Notes: generated from the sequence alone by a model not told the origin. Numbered from the stretch's first letter, positions 36,134 through 45,432 are shown. The stretch is 64,000 bases of DNA from Pedobacter boryungensis (GCF_013204825.1 NZ_JABMKV010000004.1:98267-162266), one strand, 5' to 3'. Program-made: numbers and translations.

Positions 36134-36658
36134 TTATTCGCCTTCCTTTGTTCCGCTAACTTTATCCCTTAAACCAACAATATCTTTATCCAATTGGTAA
36201 ACTCCTCCTCTATCATTACCCACCAATTCTAATTTCTCCAGCATCGTTTTCGCCATTTTTTCTTCTTCCAATTGCTCATCCAAATACCACTGTAAAAATT
36301 TAAATGTTAAATAATCCTTTTCATTTAAAGCTAATTCTACTAAATCATTAATAGATTGAGAAACTGCTAATTCATTTTTTAAAAAGTCCCTAAATACATC
36401 AATTACCAATGCATAATTATTTTGCGGCATATCAAGAGCAGGAATTATAGCATGTCCATCTCTATCATTTATATAATGCATAAACTTTAACATGTGTTGA
36501 CGTTCTTCATCGCTTTGCTTATAAAAAAACTCTGTATAACCTTCTAATCCGGGTTGAGTTTCTAGCCATGAAGCAACTGCCAAATAAATTTGAGAAGATT
36601 CTGCTTCTATTTTAACTTGCTCATTTAAAGCATTTAACATTCTTTCAGATAATAACAT
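36134..36658 (-). CDS. Ferritin (iron storage)
   Basis: A 174-residue non-haem ferritin. The ferroxidase ligands are visible in KIEAESSQIYLAVASWLE and DEERQHMLKFMHYINDRDG, with EEQLEEEKMAKTML helix D following. The fold is a four-helix bundle that assembles into a 24-mer shell oxidising and storing iron. Length and motif order fit bacterial FtnA. Monocistronic on the minus strand, divergent from cmk. Confidence 0.94.
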   Translation of the reverse strand: MLLSERMLNALNEQVKIEAESSQIYLAVASWLETQPGLEGYTEFFYKQSDEERQHMLKFMHYINDRDGHAIIPALDMPQNNYALVIDVFRDFLKNELAVSQSINDLVELALNEKDYLTFKFLQWYLDEQLEEEKMAKTMLEKLELVGNDRGGVYQLDKDIVGLRDKVSGTKEGE

Positions 36659-36772
36659 TGCGTTTAGTTTAAAATGAGTTAATATAACAAACCGAACGCT
36701 ATAAAAGTTCTGGATAATGTCTTAAAAAGCTTTGGTCTTAATAAATAAATTCCATAAATTAATTCAAAATAC

Positions 36773-36780
36773 TACTTTTG
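36773..36780 (+). promoter_or_regulatory. -7 box of cmk (near-leaderless)
   Basis: TACTTTTG is a consensus -7 box ending just 6 bases before the ATG. The predicted transcription start is within a few bases of the start codon. Confidence 0.6.
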
Positions 36781-36786
36781 CAATAC

Positions 36787-37470
36787 ATGAGAAAAAATCT
36801 AGTTGTAGCAATTGATGGCTATTCTTCTTGCGGAAAAAGTACATTGGCAAAAGCCCTAGCTAAAAAATTAGATTTTATTTATATCGATAGTGGCGCTATG
36901 TACAGAGCCGTAACCTTATTTTTTATCCGCAACAAAGTTGATGTTAATAACGAAGAAGCTGTAAAAGATGCCTTACAACACATTGAATTAAATTTTCATG
37001 CTCGAGATTACGAATCTCACATTACGTTAAATGGTGAAGAAGTCTCTGAAGAGATTAGACAAATGCCAGTATCTGAAAACGTGAGTGAAGTTTCTGCCAA
37101 TAAATTAGTGCGCCACGATATGGTAAAACAACAGCAGCGTATGGGCAAATCTAAAAACATTGTAATGGATGGTCGTGATATTGGTACTGCTGTATTTGAA
37201 GACGCTCAGGTTAAATTTTTTATGACTGCCGATCCAAAAATTAGAGCAGAACGTAGGTATAAAGAATTAATGGCCAAAGGCGATACCACAATAACGTTAG
37301 AAGAAGTTTTTGAAAATCTTGCACATAGAGATTATGCAGATACAACAAGAGCAGAGAGCCCATTAGTAAGAGCTGAAGACGCAATTATTTTGGATAATAC
37401 AGATATTACTCAAGAAGAACAGCTAGATTTTGCCTTAGAAAAAGTTAAGCCCTTTTTAGAAAAAATTTAA
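36787..37470 (+). CDS. cmk: Cytidylate kinase
   Basis: A 227-residue kinase that phosphorylates CMP and dCMP. The P-loop GYSSCGKSTLAKAL is at the N-terminus (MRKNLVVAIDGYSS), and DSGAMYRAV, MDGRDIGTAVF and FFMTADPKIRAERRYKEL follow in the usual order. The ATG at 36787 is chosen over an in-frame TTG three codons upstream, which is part of the -7 box. Monocistronic as far as visible. Confidence 0.96.
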   Translation: MRKNLVVAIDGYSSCGKSTLAKALAKKLDFIYIDSGAMYRAVTLFFIRNKVDVNNEEAVKDALQHIELNFHARDYESHITLNGEEVSEEIRQMPVSENVSEVSANKLVRHDMVKQQQRMGKSKNIVMDGRDIGTAVFEDAQVKFFMTADPKIRAERRYKELMAKGDTTITLEEVFENLAHRDYADTTRAESPLVRAEDAIILDNTDITQEEQLDFALEKVKPFLEKI

Positions 37471-37535
37471 TCCCATTACTTTCCTTATTTAGGTTATTAA
37501 ATAAATTGGTATTTTACGGAAAAATTAATTCCCGT

Positions 37536-38369
37536 ATGAAAATCAATCATTCTCTAAAATTAATTGCATTTATTACTTTATTACTTTGCAATAGCACCTT
37601 AAAAGCACAAAAAGGCTGGATTAATTTATTTAATGGAAAAGATCTTAAGGATTGGACCATAAAAATTGCCAAACATGAAGTTGGTGATAATTTTGCAAAT
37701 ACTTTTCGTGTAAAAAATGGTTTGATGAAAGTGAGTTATGACGGATACACAGATTTCAATCAACAATATGGTCATATCTTTTATAAAAAACCTTTTTCTT
37801 ATTACTTATTAAAAGTAGAATACCGCTTTATTGGTGATCAAGTTAAAGGCGGCGAAGGTTGGGCTCTTAGAAATAGTGGAGCAATGCTGCATTGCCAGGA
37901 TCCGAAAACAATGCTCAAAAATCAAGATTTCCCCATTTCCATTGAAGGCCAATTATTAGGTGGTGATGGAACACATGAACGTCATACCAGCAATGTTTGT
38001 ACACCAGGAACTACAATTTACATGGAAGATAAATTAACAACCGCTCATTGTTTAGAATCAAACTCAAAAACTTTTCATGGCGAACAATGGGTTACAGCAG
38101 AATTTTTAGTTTTAGGTGATTCGGTAATTAAACATTATGTGAATAAGGAACTGGTATTAACATATACAAAACCTCAAGTTGGCGGAGGAAATGTATCTAA
38201 TTATGATCCGAAAGTTAAGGAAGATGGTAAAAGACTAACTGAAGGTTTTATTTCTCTGCAAAGTGAAAGTCACCCTATTGAGTTTAGAAAAGTTGCTCTT
38301 TTTGATTTGGCTTCTTTTGAGAAGGACAAAGTGAAATTGGATAAAATAATAGTCGAATTGCTTAAATAA
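37536..38369 (+). CDS. DUF1080 (3-keto-disaccharide hydrolase-like) protein
   Basis: Starting at ATG 37536, 277 residues with a signal peptide ending LKAQK (about residue 25). The mature part is a DUF1080 lectin-like jelly roll: GWINLFNGKDLKDWTIKI near its start, YRFIGDQVKGGEGWALRNSG in the centre, and EGFISLQSESHPIEFRKVAL near the end. Family members act on 3-keto sugars or bind carbohydrates; the substrate here is unknown. It follows cmk by 65 bases. Confidence 0.88.
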   Translation: MKINHSLKLIAFITLLLCNSTLKAQKGWINLFNGKDLKDWTIKIAKHEVGDNFANTFRVKNGLMKVSYDGYTDFNQQYGHIFYKKPFSYYLLKVEYRFIGDQVKGGEGWALRNSGAMLHCQDPKTMLKNQDFPISIEGQLLGGDGTHERHTSNVCTPGTTIYMEDKLTTAHCLESNSKTFHGEQWVTAEFLVLGDSVIKHYVNKELVLTYTKPQVGGGNVSNYDPKVKEDGKRLTEGFISLQSESHPIEFRKVALFDLASFEKDKVKLDKIIVELLK

Positions 38370-38390
38370 ATTCATTTTAATAATTTCTGC

Positions 38391-38789
38391 ATGAATATCG
38401 AATTTAGTACCGAAAAAAGGCCAAATGCTAATCTGATTATCGACTTATATAATAATGCTGGCTTACCAAGACCAACAAATGATAAAGAAAGGATTCAAAA
38501 AATGATCGATAATTCTAATTTGATTATAACCGCTTGGGATGGTGAGGTATTAATTGGAGTTTCACGCTGTATTACCGATTGGGTTTGGAGTTGCTATTTA
38601 GCTGATCTTGCGATTAGAAAAGAATATCAAAAAGAGGGAATTGGCAAAAAGCTAATTAATCTCACCAAAGAGAAAGTTGGGGAGCAATCGATGGTGTTAC
38701 TTTTATCAGTTCCAACAGCAATGGAATATTATCCGAAAGTTGGATTCAAAAAACAAGAAAGTAGTTTCATCATCGATAGGGCTGATTGA
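38391..38789 (+). CDS. GNAT family N-acetyltransferase
   Basis: A 132-residue acetyl-CoA-dependent transferase. The acetyl-CoA binding loop is EYQKEGIGKKLI, preceded by the beta-strand YLADLAI and followed by MEYYPKVGF. The substrate is unknown. It starts 21 bases after the DUF1080 gene. Confidence 0.87.
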   Translation: MNIEFSTEKRPNANLIIDLYNNAGLPRPTNDKERIQKMIDNSNLIITAWDGEVLIGVSRCITDWVWSCYLADLAIRKEYQKEGIGKKLINLTKEKVGEQSMVLLLSVPTAMEYYPKVGFKKQESSFIIDRAD

Positions 38790-38855
38790 AGGTAACAACA
38801 ATTCCACCTCAATGCCGTTAGCATAGGCAAATCAATTAAAAATTTTTATTTTCCT

Positions 38856-40322
38856 ATGAAGAACATATTACTTTTATTGCTACTTATAAGCTTTAACATA
38901 CATTCATTTGCTCAAAAAGTATACACTGTTAATGATATTCCTAATCCAAAAACTGTTGGACAAGATTATTTTGTAAGTAATCCAGATGGAATATTAACCA
39001 ATGTTGGCATTTTAAATCAGCGAATAGCAGAAATTGAGAAGAAAACTAAAGTTGAGATTGCAGTTGTTGCCATTTATGATTTTGACAAAAATCAAGAAGA
39101 TTTCGAATTTGCGAAAGAACTATTTGAAACTTGGAAAATTGGAAAAGCTCAAGCCAATAATGGTTTATTATTGGTTATTGCAATTGATAGAAGAAAATAT
39201 CGATTTATTACAGGTTCTGGTTTAGAAGGCTTGTTACCAGATGTTGTGCTTAAGCAAACTGGAGAAAATTTATTAGTTCCAGCGTTTAAAAAAGGTCAAT
39301 ACGATGAAGGTGTTTTAGCAGTTATAGATGAGATTGAAGCTAAACTAACTAATACCACCAATCAAGCTGAAGTGAATGGACTAATGTCAAAAATTGTCAA
39401 TTCAAATCAACAATGGCAGTTTACATTTGGCTATTGCATTATATTACTTTTGTTATTCTTTATAGTTTTTAAAATAATAAATAAGAAGATACCAAAATCT
39501 CCAAAAGTTGTTAAAGACATTTTTTTGAGTAATGGTTGTGCAATTTTGTTTGTTGTTATCGTTATTTCAATATTTGTTTTATTTTTTACAGATAGCTTCT
39601 ATTTATTTTCAAAGTTGAGTTTTGCAGATTTTCCAGTCATTATATACATTATTTTGGCAGTTATCTTATTCTTCAAATACACATCTTATGTCAAATCCTT
39701 AAGATTTGAACATTTTGACGATGAGAATTTCTTAAATGCATTGAGTTCTTTTAACCAAAAAAATTTTTGGTTATTACTTTTCTCGCCTCTAATTCTATTT
39801 GCTTTTATTTTCCAAGTTATTAAAAAAGCTAAAACTACAGATCGATTTAAACCGCTTCAAGACAGTAAAAAAAACAATATGATACGTTTGGATCGTGATA
39901 TAAATATAGATGGCAGTCCTTTTTTAAATAAAGGTCAGCGTAGAGAAGAAATAATTAAAGTTTACGATTACGATATTTGGGAAAATGCAGCACATACGGA
40001 ACATATTATTAAAGCTTGGCCTGCAGAAAAACATCAAGATTTTGAGGAATGTCCTAAATGTAAATTTAGAACATTCAGCAAACCAAGAGTACATACCATT
40101 ACACCTGCAACTTATAGTTCTTCTGGAGAAGCCGAGCAAATTAAAAGATGCGAATATTGTGATTATGAAGAGTTTATAAAGAAGATAATTTTATCCAAAC
40201 TCATCAAATCAAGCTCATCAAGTTCTTCATTTGGTAGTTCTTCTAGTAGTTCATCTTCATCAAGTAGTGGTAGTTTTGGTGGAGGCAGTAGTAGCGGCGG
40301 TGGCGCTGGTGGGAGTTGGTAA
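38856..40322 (+). CDS. TPM-domain membrane protein with zinc-ribbon-like segment and Ser/Gly tail
   Basis: A 488-residue protein: signal peptide ending SFAQK, TPM domain (about 30-165, NPDGILTNVGILNQRIAEIEKKTKVEIAVV split over the start, then YRFITGSGLEGLLPD), and four hydrophobic segments (about 190-207, 224-244, 255-270, 300-320). A CPKC...CEYC pair (about 400-430) suggests a zinc ribbon. The last 45 residues are almost only Ser and Gly and end GGSW, as in other TPM (YgcG-like) proteins. Function is unknown, probably envelope-associated. Confidence 0.85.
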   Translation: MKNILLLLLLISFNIHSFAQKVYTVNDIPNPKTVGQDYFVSNPDGILTNVGILNQRIAEIEKKTKVEIAVVAIYDFDKNQEDFEFAKELFETWKIGKAQANNGLLLVIAIDRRKYRFITGSGLEGLLPDVVLKQTGENLLVPAFKKGQYDEGVLAVIDEIEAKLTNTTNQAEVNGLMSKIVNSNQQWQFTFGYCIILLLLFFIVFKIINKKIPKSPKVVKDIFLSNGCAILFVVIVISIFVLFFTDSFYLFSKLSFADFPVIIYIILAVILFFKYTSYVKSLRFEHFDDENFLNALSSFNQKNFWLLLFSPLILFAFIFQVIKKAKTTDRFKPLQDSKKNNMIRLDRDINIDGSPFLNKGQRREEIIKVYDYDIWENAAHTEHIIKAWPAEKHQDFEECPKCKFRTFSKPRVHTITPATYSSSGEAEQIKRCEYCDYEEFIKKIILSKLIKSSSSSSSFGSSSSSSSSSSSGSFGGGSSSGGGAGGSW

Positions 40323-40443
40323 ATTTTAAACTTTAAAACCTTTCCTAAATTCTGTTGTTAAATTTAGATGAATAAAAATCATGAATTCTGTGGCATCAAT
40401 CCGATATTTGCAGAATTTTAATGAATTTCCAACTATCTACAAC

Positions 40444-41160
40444 ATGACTAAAAACTTTTTTATCCTTACCATTCTTCTTTTTATTTCGTTAAACGCAAGT
40501 GGCCAAGATTTATACAAGGTTAAGGCAGATAAATTAAATGTTAGAGAAACAAGTGATCCTAAAAGTAAAATTATTGGGTTCATTCCTCAAAATGAAAACG
40601 TAATGGTTTTAGATTCTTCTAATACAGAATATTTTAAAGTTAAAGTAAATAACGGAGAAGGTTTTGTAAGCAGTGGATATCTCACAAAAATTTCCTCAAC
40701 ACCTTCTAAGCAAGCAGCTATTTCAAAACCGATGGTTGAACAAAAAGGTACTAAAAGCAATTCAAACATTATTTTTTTAGCTTTAGTTGCTGCTGTACTT
40801 CTGATCATGCTATTCTTAATATTTAGGTTTTTAACGAATAACAAACCTTTAATGGTAATTTCTTCAATAATTGTAATAACTATCGGTTATTTCTGTTATG
40901 TAGGATTTATAGTTAAAAAAAACATTACTGGTAAATTTACAAGCGAAAGCGATTCTCAGTACTTATCTTTTGATTTCAAATCGAAAGATTCGGTTACTAT
41001 TGAAGATACTTATTTAGATACTTTATTCACAACTCCTTATGTTATCGAAGACAATATAATTAGAACAAAACAACAAGAGAATACCATTTTATTGATGATT
41101 TTGGATGAAAAAACATTAGTTGGTGAAGGTTTTACAAAAGCTGTTTATCATAAAAAGTAA
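40444..41160 (+). CDS. SH3-domain membrane protein
   Basis: Starting at ATG 40444 (an earlier ATG at 40381 adds 21 polar residues before the signal), 238 residues. Signal peptide ending ASGQD, a bacterial SH3 domain (about 22-80, KADKLNVRETSDPKSKIIGFI), then two hydrophobic segments (about 108-127 and 137-155) and a C-terminal domain with an ITGKFTSESDSQYLSFDF strand. SH3b domains often bind peptidoglycan. It follows the TPM gene by about 120 bases. Confidence 0.8.
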   Translation: MTKNFFILTILLFISLNASGQDLYKVKADKLNVRETSDPKSKIIGFIPQNENVMVLDSSNTEYFKVKVNNGEGFVSSGYLTKISSTPSKQAAISKPMVEQKGTKSNSNIIFLALVAAVLLIMLFLIFRFLTNNKPLMVISSIIVITIGYFCYVGFIVKKNITGKFTSESDSQYLSFDFKSKDSVTIEDTYLDTLFTTPYVIEDNIIRTKQQENTILLMILDEKTLVGEGFTKAVYHKK

Positions 41161-41201
41161 AGTTTTTAGTTAACAAGTTCCATCTGAAGTTGTGGATTTC
41201 T

Positions 41202-41252
41202 AAACCCGATTGAAGTGAACACAAAGCGTAGCGAGTAAAGCAAAAAGCGGGG
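41202..41252. repeat. Interspersed repeat fragment (ACCCGATTGAAGTG type)
   Basis: A GC-richer patch in the 295-base gap before rpsA: ACCCGATTGAAGTGAAC, then AAAGCGTAGCGAG and AAAAAGCGGGG. A related sequence in reverse orientation lies at about 59092-59150. It resembles interspersed elements I recall from other Bacteroidota intergenic regions; that recollection is not checked here. Confidence 0.4.
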
Positions 41253-41380
41253 TCAATGATAATTTGAAATACGGGTATTGCTTTTTAAAAAATTGTTACT
41301 TACGTATCTTTTACAAGTTTAAAGACTATAATAAGCAAGAGTTATTTACTATATACTTAACTATCAGCAACATTAATTAA

Positions 41381-41444
41381 AAATTTCTTTCCTATTTAAA
41401 AAGAAATTTCTACCTTTGCAGTCCCTAAATAGGGAACAAAGGAG
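41381..41444 (+). promoter_or_regulatory. rpsA control region (inverted repeat, -7 box, TSS palindrome, Shine-Dalgarno)
   Basis: AAATTTCTTT (41381-41390) and AAAGAAATTT (41400-41409) form a perfect inverted repeat directly before the -7 box TACCTTTG (41411-41418). CCCTAAATAGGG (41423-41434) is a palindrome at the probable transcription start. AAAGGAG (41438-41444) is a full Shine-Dalgarno site 11 bases before the ATG, unusual for this phylum. Confidence 0.65.
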
Positions 41445-41455
41445 ATTATTAATTA

Positions 41456-43390
41456 ATGGCTAAAAAACAAGTAGCAGAAAAAGAACTAGAGGCTAAAACA
41501 GCCGAACTACAAGGTGCAGACGCTCGTCTAACCGAGAAAGAAACAATTGAGTCAGAAGCTGATTCGGTTTCTATCGAACAAATCAAATCATCATTAGCAA
41601 CACCAGATCAAGATTTTGATTGGGATGCAGATGATAAAGTATTTGGTAACTACAGTGACGCAGACCGTAAAAAGTTTGAAGATATGTACACAGATACTTT
41701 CAACCAAATCACTCAAGGCGAAATCATTAGTGGTATCGTTGTATCAATCAACAACAAAGATGTAGTATTAAACGTAGGTTTCAAATCTGACGGTTTAGTT
41801 TCTACTTCAGAGTTCCGTGATACACCTGATTTGAAAATTGGCGATTCAGTGGATGTTTTCGTAGAAGCTCCAGAAGATGCGAATGGTCAGTTGATTTTAT
41901 CTCGCAAGAGAGCAAAAACACAACGTTCTTGGGAAACCATCAACGCTGCGCTTGACAATGATACCATTATCAATGGTTTCGTGAAAAGCCGTACTAAAGG
42001 TGGTTTAATTGTTGACATCATGGGTGTAGAAGCATTCTTACCTGGATCTCAAATCGACATTAAACCTATCCGTGATTATGATGTTTACGTTGGTAAAACA
42101 ATGGAATTCAAAGTTGTGAAAATCAACCACGAATTTAAAAACGTTGTAGTATCTCACAAAATCTTAATTGAAGACGATTTAGAAAGCCAAAAAGTTGAAA
42201 TCGTTTCTAAATTAGAAAAAGGTCAAGTATTAGAAGGTACTGTTAAAAACATTACTGATTTCGGTGTGTTCATCGATTTAGGTGGTGTTGATGGTTTACT
42301 TCACATTACTGATATTTCTTGGGGCCGCATAGAGCATCCAAAAGAAGTATTATCATTAGACGAAAAAATCAACGTTGTTGTTTTAGACTTTGATGATGAG
42401 AAAAAACGTATCGCTTTAGGTTTAAAACAATTAACTCCACACCCTTGGGAAAACTTAGATGCTAACTTAGCTGTTGGTTCTAAAGTTAAAGGTAAAATTG
42501 TTACTGTAGCTGATTACGGTGCTTTCTTAGAAATCATTCCAGGTGTTGAAGGTTTAATCCACGTTTCAGAAATGAGCTGGTCACAAAACTTACGTTCACC
42601 TCAAGAATTCTTGAAAGTTGGCGATGAAATCGAAGCTGAAGTTTTAACTTTAGACAGAGATGAGCGCAAAATGAGCTTAGGTATTAAACAATTAACTCAA
42701 GATCCTTGGCAAAATGTTGCTGAAAGATATCCAATCGGAAGCAAACACAAAGCAGTAGTTAAAAACATGACTAACTTCGGTGTATTTGTTGAAATTGAAG
42801 AAGGAATTGACGGATTAATCCACATTTCTGACTTATCTTGGAGCAAAAAAGTTAACCACCCTAACGAATTCACTAAAGTTGGTGATACATTAGATGTTGT
42901 TGTTTTAGAACTTGATGTTGAAAACCGCAAATTATCTTTAGGTCACAAACAATTAGAAGAAAATCCTTGGGATACTTTCGAAACTATCTTTACCCTTGAT
43001 TCAGTTCATACAGGTACAGTAGTTAAAGTAACTGATAAAGGTGCTGTTATTGCTTTACCTTATGGTGTAGAAGGTTTCGTACCTACTAAACATATGGCTA
43101 AAGAAGATGGTTCTGTAATCAAAGCTGAAGAAACTAATGATTTCAAAATCATTGAGTTTAACAAAGATGCTAAACGTATCGTTGTATCTCATGCCCGTAT
43201 TTGGGAAGAAGCTAAAGCTGAAGTTGCTGCTGAAGAAAGAGCTACTAAAAAGAAAGAAGCTAAAGCTTCTAGCACTGCAGTTAAAAAAGTAAAAGATTCT
43301 GTAGAGAAATCTACTTTAGGTGATCTTAGCGTTCTTGCTCAATTAAAAGAGCAAATGGAAGGTGAAGAAAGCAAGAAAAAATCTAAATAG
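41456..43390 (+). CDS. rpsA: 30S ribosomal protein S1
   Basis: A 644-residue protein with six S1 RNA-binding domains in a row (each about 70 residues starting near 90, 175, 260, 345, 430 and 520; for example TVKNITDFGVFIDLGGVDG). It has an acidic N-terminal extension and a Lys-rich tail. S1 binds mRNA and promotes initiation on the 30S subunit. A strong Shine-Dalgarno site precedes it. Monocistronic, followed by a GAAA-loop terminator. Confidence 0.96.
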   Translation: MAKKQVAEKELEAKTAELQGADARLTEKETIESEADSVSIEQIKSSLATPDQDFDWDADDKVFGNYSDADRKKFEDMYTDTFNQITQGEIISGIVVSINNKDVVLNVGFKSDGLVSTSEFRDTPDLKIGDSVDVFVEAPEDANGQLILSRKRAKTQRSWETINAALDNDTIINGFVKSRTKGGLIVDIMGVEAFLPGSQIDIKPIRDYDVYVGKTMEFKVVKINHEFKNVVVSHKILIEDDLESQKVEIVSKLEKGQVLEGTVKNITDFGVFIDLGGVDGLLHITDISWGRIEHPKEVLSLDEKINVVVLDFDDEKKRIALGLKQLTPHPWENLDANLAVGSKVKGKIVTVADYGAFLEIIPGVEGLIHVSEMSWSQNLRSPQEFLKVGDEIEAEVLTLDRDERKMSLGIKQLTQDPWQNVAERYPIGSKHKAVVKNMTNFGVFVEIEEGIDGLIHISDLSWSKKVNHPNEFTKVGDTLDVVVLELDVENRKLSLGHKQLEENPWDTFETIFTLDSVHTGTVVKVTDKGAVIALPYGVEGFVPTKHMAKEDGSVIKAEETNDFKIIEFNKDAKRIVVSHARIWEEAKAEVAAEERATKKKEAKASSTAVKKVKDSVEKSTLGDLSVLAQLKEQMEGEESKKKSK

Positions 43391-43411
43391 TTTTAACTAG
43401 CTAATATTATC

Positions 43412-43445
43412 AAAGCTCTCGATGAAAATCGGGAGCTTTTTTGTT
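43412..43445 (+). terminator. Intrinsic terminator after rpsA
   Basis: A 12-bp stem AAAGCTCTCGAT/ATCGGGAGCTTT (one G-T pair) closed by a GAAA tetraloop, then a T run. Confidence 0.9.
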
Positions 43446-43541
43446 TTAAGCAAATTTAAAATTCATTAATTCTTAGCAACATTTCCATTCTATTGGCAAA
43501 AAGCTCTTCAGATTTTCTATTTTTGAAAATCAATTATCATC

Positions 43542-45230
43542 ATGAAAAAAACAGCAATTTTAATTTTATTAATAGGTTTCGCATTTAAGCTTTCAGCTCA
43601 ACAAATAAATATTATTCCAAAACCTGTAGAAGTTAGACCAGGAACATTTCCTAGTGACACTTTCACTATAGATAAGAATACAGTTATTTATGCGACAACG
43701 AAAAATACACTAAATTCTGCTCAATATTTAGCTGACTATATTCAAAAGTATTATAATTTAAAGTTAAAGATTACCGATAAGCCCAATGAAGTTTCTAAAT
43801 CAAAAATGATTACTCTTGTTGTTAATGACCAATTGTATACTAATCCAAACAAATATTTTGTTTCGGTTTTAAGTTCAACTATCAATGCAGCTTCATCAAC
43901 AGAACAAGGACTTTTTTACGCTACACAATCTATTATTCAACTTTTGCCAAGTTTAAATACTTCGAATAGTTTAGTAATTCCATCAGTAGATATTATTGAC
44001 TTTCCTAGATTTGATTACCGTGGTATGCATTTAGATGTAAGTCGCCATTTTTTTGATGTCGCTTTCGTTAAAAAATATATAGATTTTCTCGCTCTGCATA
44101 AAATGAACTATTTCCATTGGCATTTAACTGATGATCATGGTTGGAGAATTGAAATTAAAAAATATCCTAAGCTAACTGAAATTGGTGCATGGCGAAATGG
44201 AAGTATAATAGGCTTATGGCCAGGGAAGGGGAATGAAAATATTAAATATCAAGTACTTCCAGATGCCGTTAAAATTACCCCCGAAAATGCTATTATTAAA
44301 ACAGATGGTATTCGTCATGGCGGATTTTATACCCAAGAAGAAATTAAAGATGTGATTGCTTATGCAGCAAAGAGATACATTACTATTATACCTGAAATTG
44401 AAATGCCAGCGCATAGTATGGCACTATTGGCAGCTTATCCAGAATTAGGAACCGAACCGAATAAAAAGTACGAAGTACCACAAACTTGGGGTATGATGAA
44501 TAAATACAATAATGTATTACAACCTAGTGAAAAAACCTTTCAATTCTTAGAAAATGTGCTAGCTGAGGTCATCGACCTGTTTCCTTCTAAATATATTCAT
44601 ATTGGAGGCGATGAAGCTTCCAAAATCTGGTGGAAAAGTTCCTCTGTTGCACAGCAATTTATGAAGGACCATAATTTAAAAGATGAAAGTGCTCTACAAA
44701 GTTATTTCATTCATCGCATAGAGAAATTTGTAAATACCAAAGGAAAGACTATTATTGGATGGGATGAAATTTTGGACGGTGGTCTTGCTCCGAATGCAAT
44801 TGTAATGAGTTGGAGAGGCGAAAAAGGTGGAGTTGCTGCAGCGAAAGAAAAGCACAAAGTGATTATGACACCTGAGAACATGATGTATTTTAACCACAAA
44901 CAATTCTTACAAGATGATAGTTTAGCAGCTGCAAAATATTCCCCATTAGAAAATGTTTACAAATACGATCCTGTACCAGCAGAGCTTACTACTGAAGAGG
45001 CAAAATATGTTTGGGGTGGGCAAGGAAATTTATGGTCGGAATATATTGCAAATCCAGCAAAAGCAGAATATCAGTTGTTTCCACGATTGGATGCGCTAAG
45101 TGAAATTTTGTGGAGCCCGAAAGAAAGCAAGAATTATCCAGATTTCTTGAATCGTTTAAAAATACAGTTGAAGCGCTATGATTTGATGAACATAAATTAT
45201 AGTAAAAGATATTTAACCGATAAGCTATAG
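43542..45230 (+). CDS. Beta-N-acetylhexosaminidase (GH20)
   Basis: A 562-residue exported glycosidase: signal peptide ending LSAQQ, GH20b domain (about 25-145), and a GH20 catalytic barrel with YRGMHLDVSRHFFDV, MNYFHWHLTDDHGWRIEI, and the catalytic pair in IHIGGDEAS. It removes terminal GlcNAc/GalNAc by substrate-assisted catalysis. The substrate could be chitin fragments, glycoprotein glycans or wall fragments. A 66-residue membrane protein starts one base after the stop, so the two are probably cotranscribed. Confidence 0.94.
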   Translation: MKKTAILILLIGFAFKLSAQQINIIPKPVEVRPGTFPSDTFTIDKNTVIYATTKNTLNSAQYLADYIQKYYNLKLKITDKPNEVSKSKMITLVVNDQLYTNPNKYFVSVLSSTINAASSTEQGLFYATQSIIQLLPSLNTSNSLVIPSVDIIDFPRFDYRGMHLDVSRHFFDVAFVKKYIDFLALHKMNYFHWHLTDDHGWRIEIKKYPKLTEIGAWRNGSIIGLWPGKGNENIKYQVLPDAVKITPENAIIKTDGIRHGGFYTQEEIKDVIAYAAKRYITIIPEIEMPAHSMALLAAYPELGTEPNKKYEVPQTWGMMNKYNNVLQPSEKTFQFLENVLAEVIDLFPSKYIHIGGDEASKIWWKSSSVAQQFMKDHNLKDESALQSYFIHRIEKFVNTKGKTIIGWDEILDGGLAPNAIVMSWRGEKGGVAAAKEKHKVIMTPENMMYFNHKQFLQDDSLAAAKYSPLENVYKYDPVPAELTTEEAKYVWGGQGNLWSEYIANPAKAEYQLFPRLDALSEILWSPKESKNYPDFLNRLKIQLKRYDLMNINYSKRYLTDKL

Positions 45231-45231
45231 T

Positions 45232-45432
45232 ATGCGCAAAATTTTAGCAGTTTTTGTTACTTTCCTTACTTTATTCGCTATTAAAGAAGGCTTTTACATT
45301 TTAAATACAACGGATAAAGAAATTGTAAATCAACGAACAATACTTATAGTTATTACTTTGAGTATTATTATACCTCTTATTTTATTATCGTTATGGTTAT
45401 GGTCACCACGAAAGAATAGACCAGAAAACTAA
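45232..45432 (+). CDS. Small two-helix membrane protein
   Basis: A 66-residue protein with two hydrophobic segments (about 4-20 and 38-58) separated by a charged loop and ending in a basic tail (SPRKNRPEN). No family recognised. It begins one base after the GH20 stop and its last codons overlap the convergent DCC gene by 4 bases. Confidence 0.65.
   Translation: MRKILAVFVTFLTLFAIKEGFYILNTTDKEIVNQRTILIVITLSIIIPLILLSLWLWSPRKNRPEN

Noticed and set aside
40200..40320. Ser/Gly tract as a phase-variable simple repeat
   Set aside because: Ser and Gly codons are mixed, with no uniform repeat unit that would slip.
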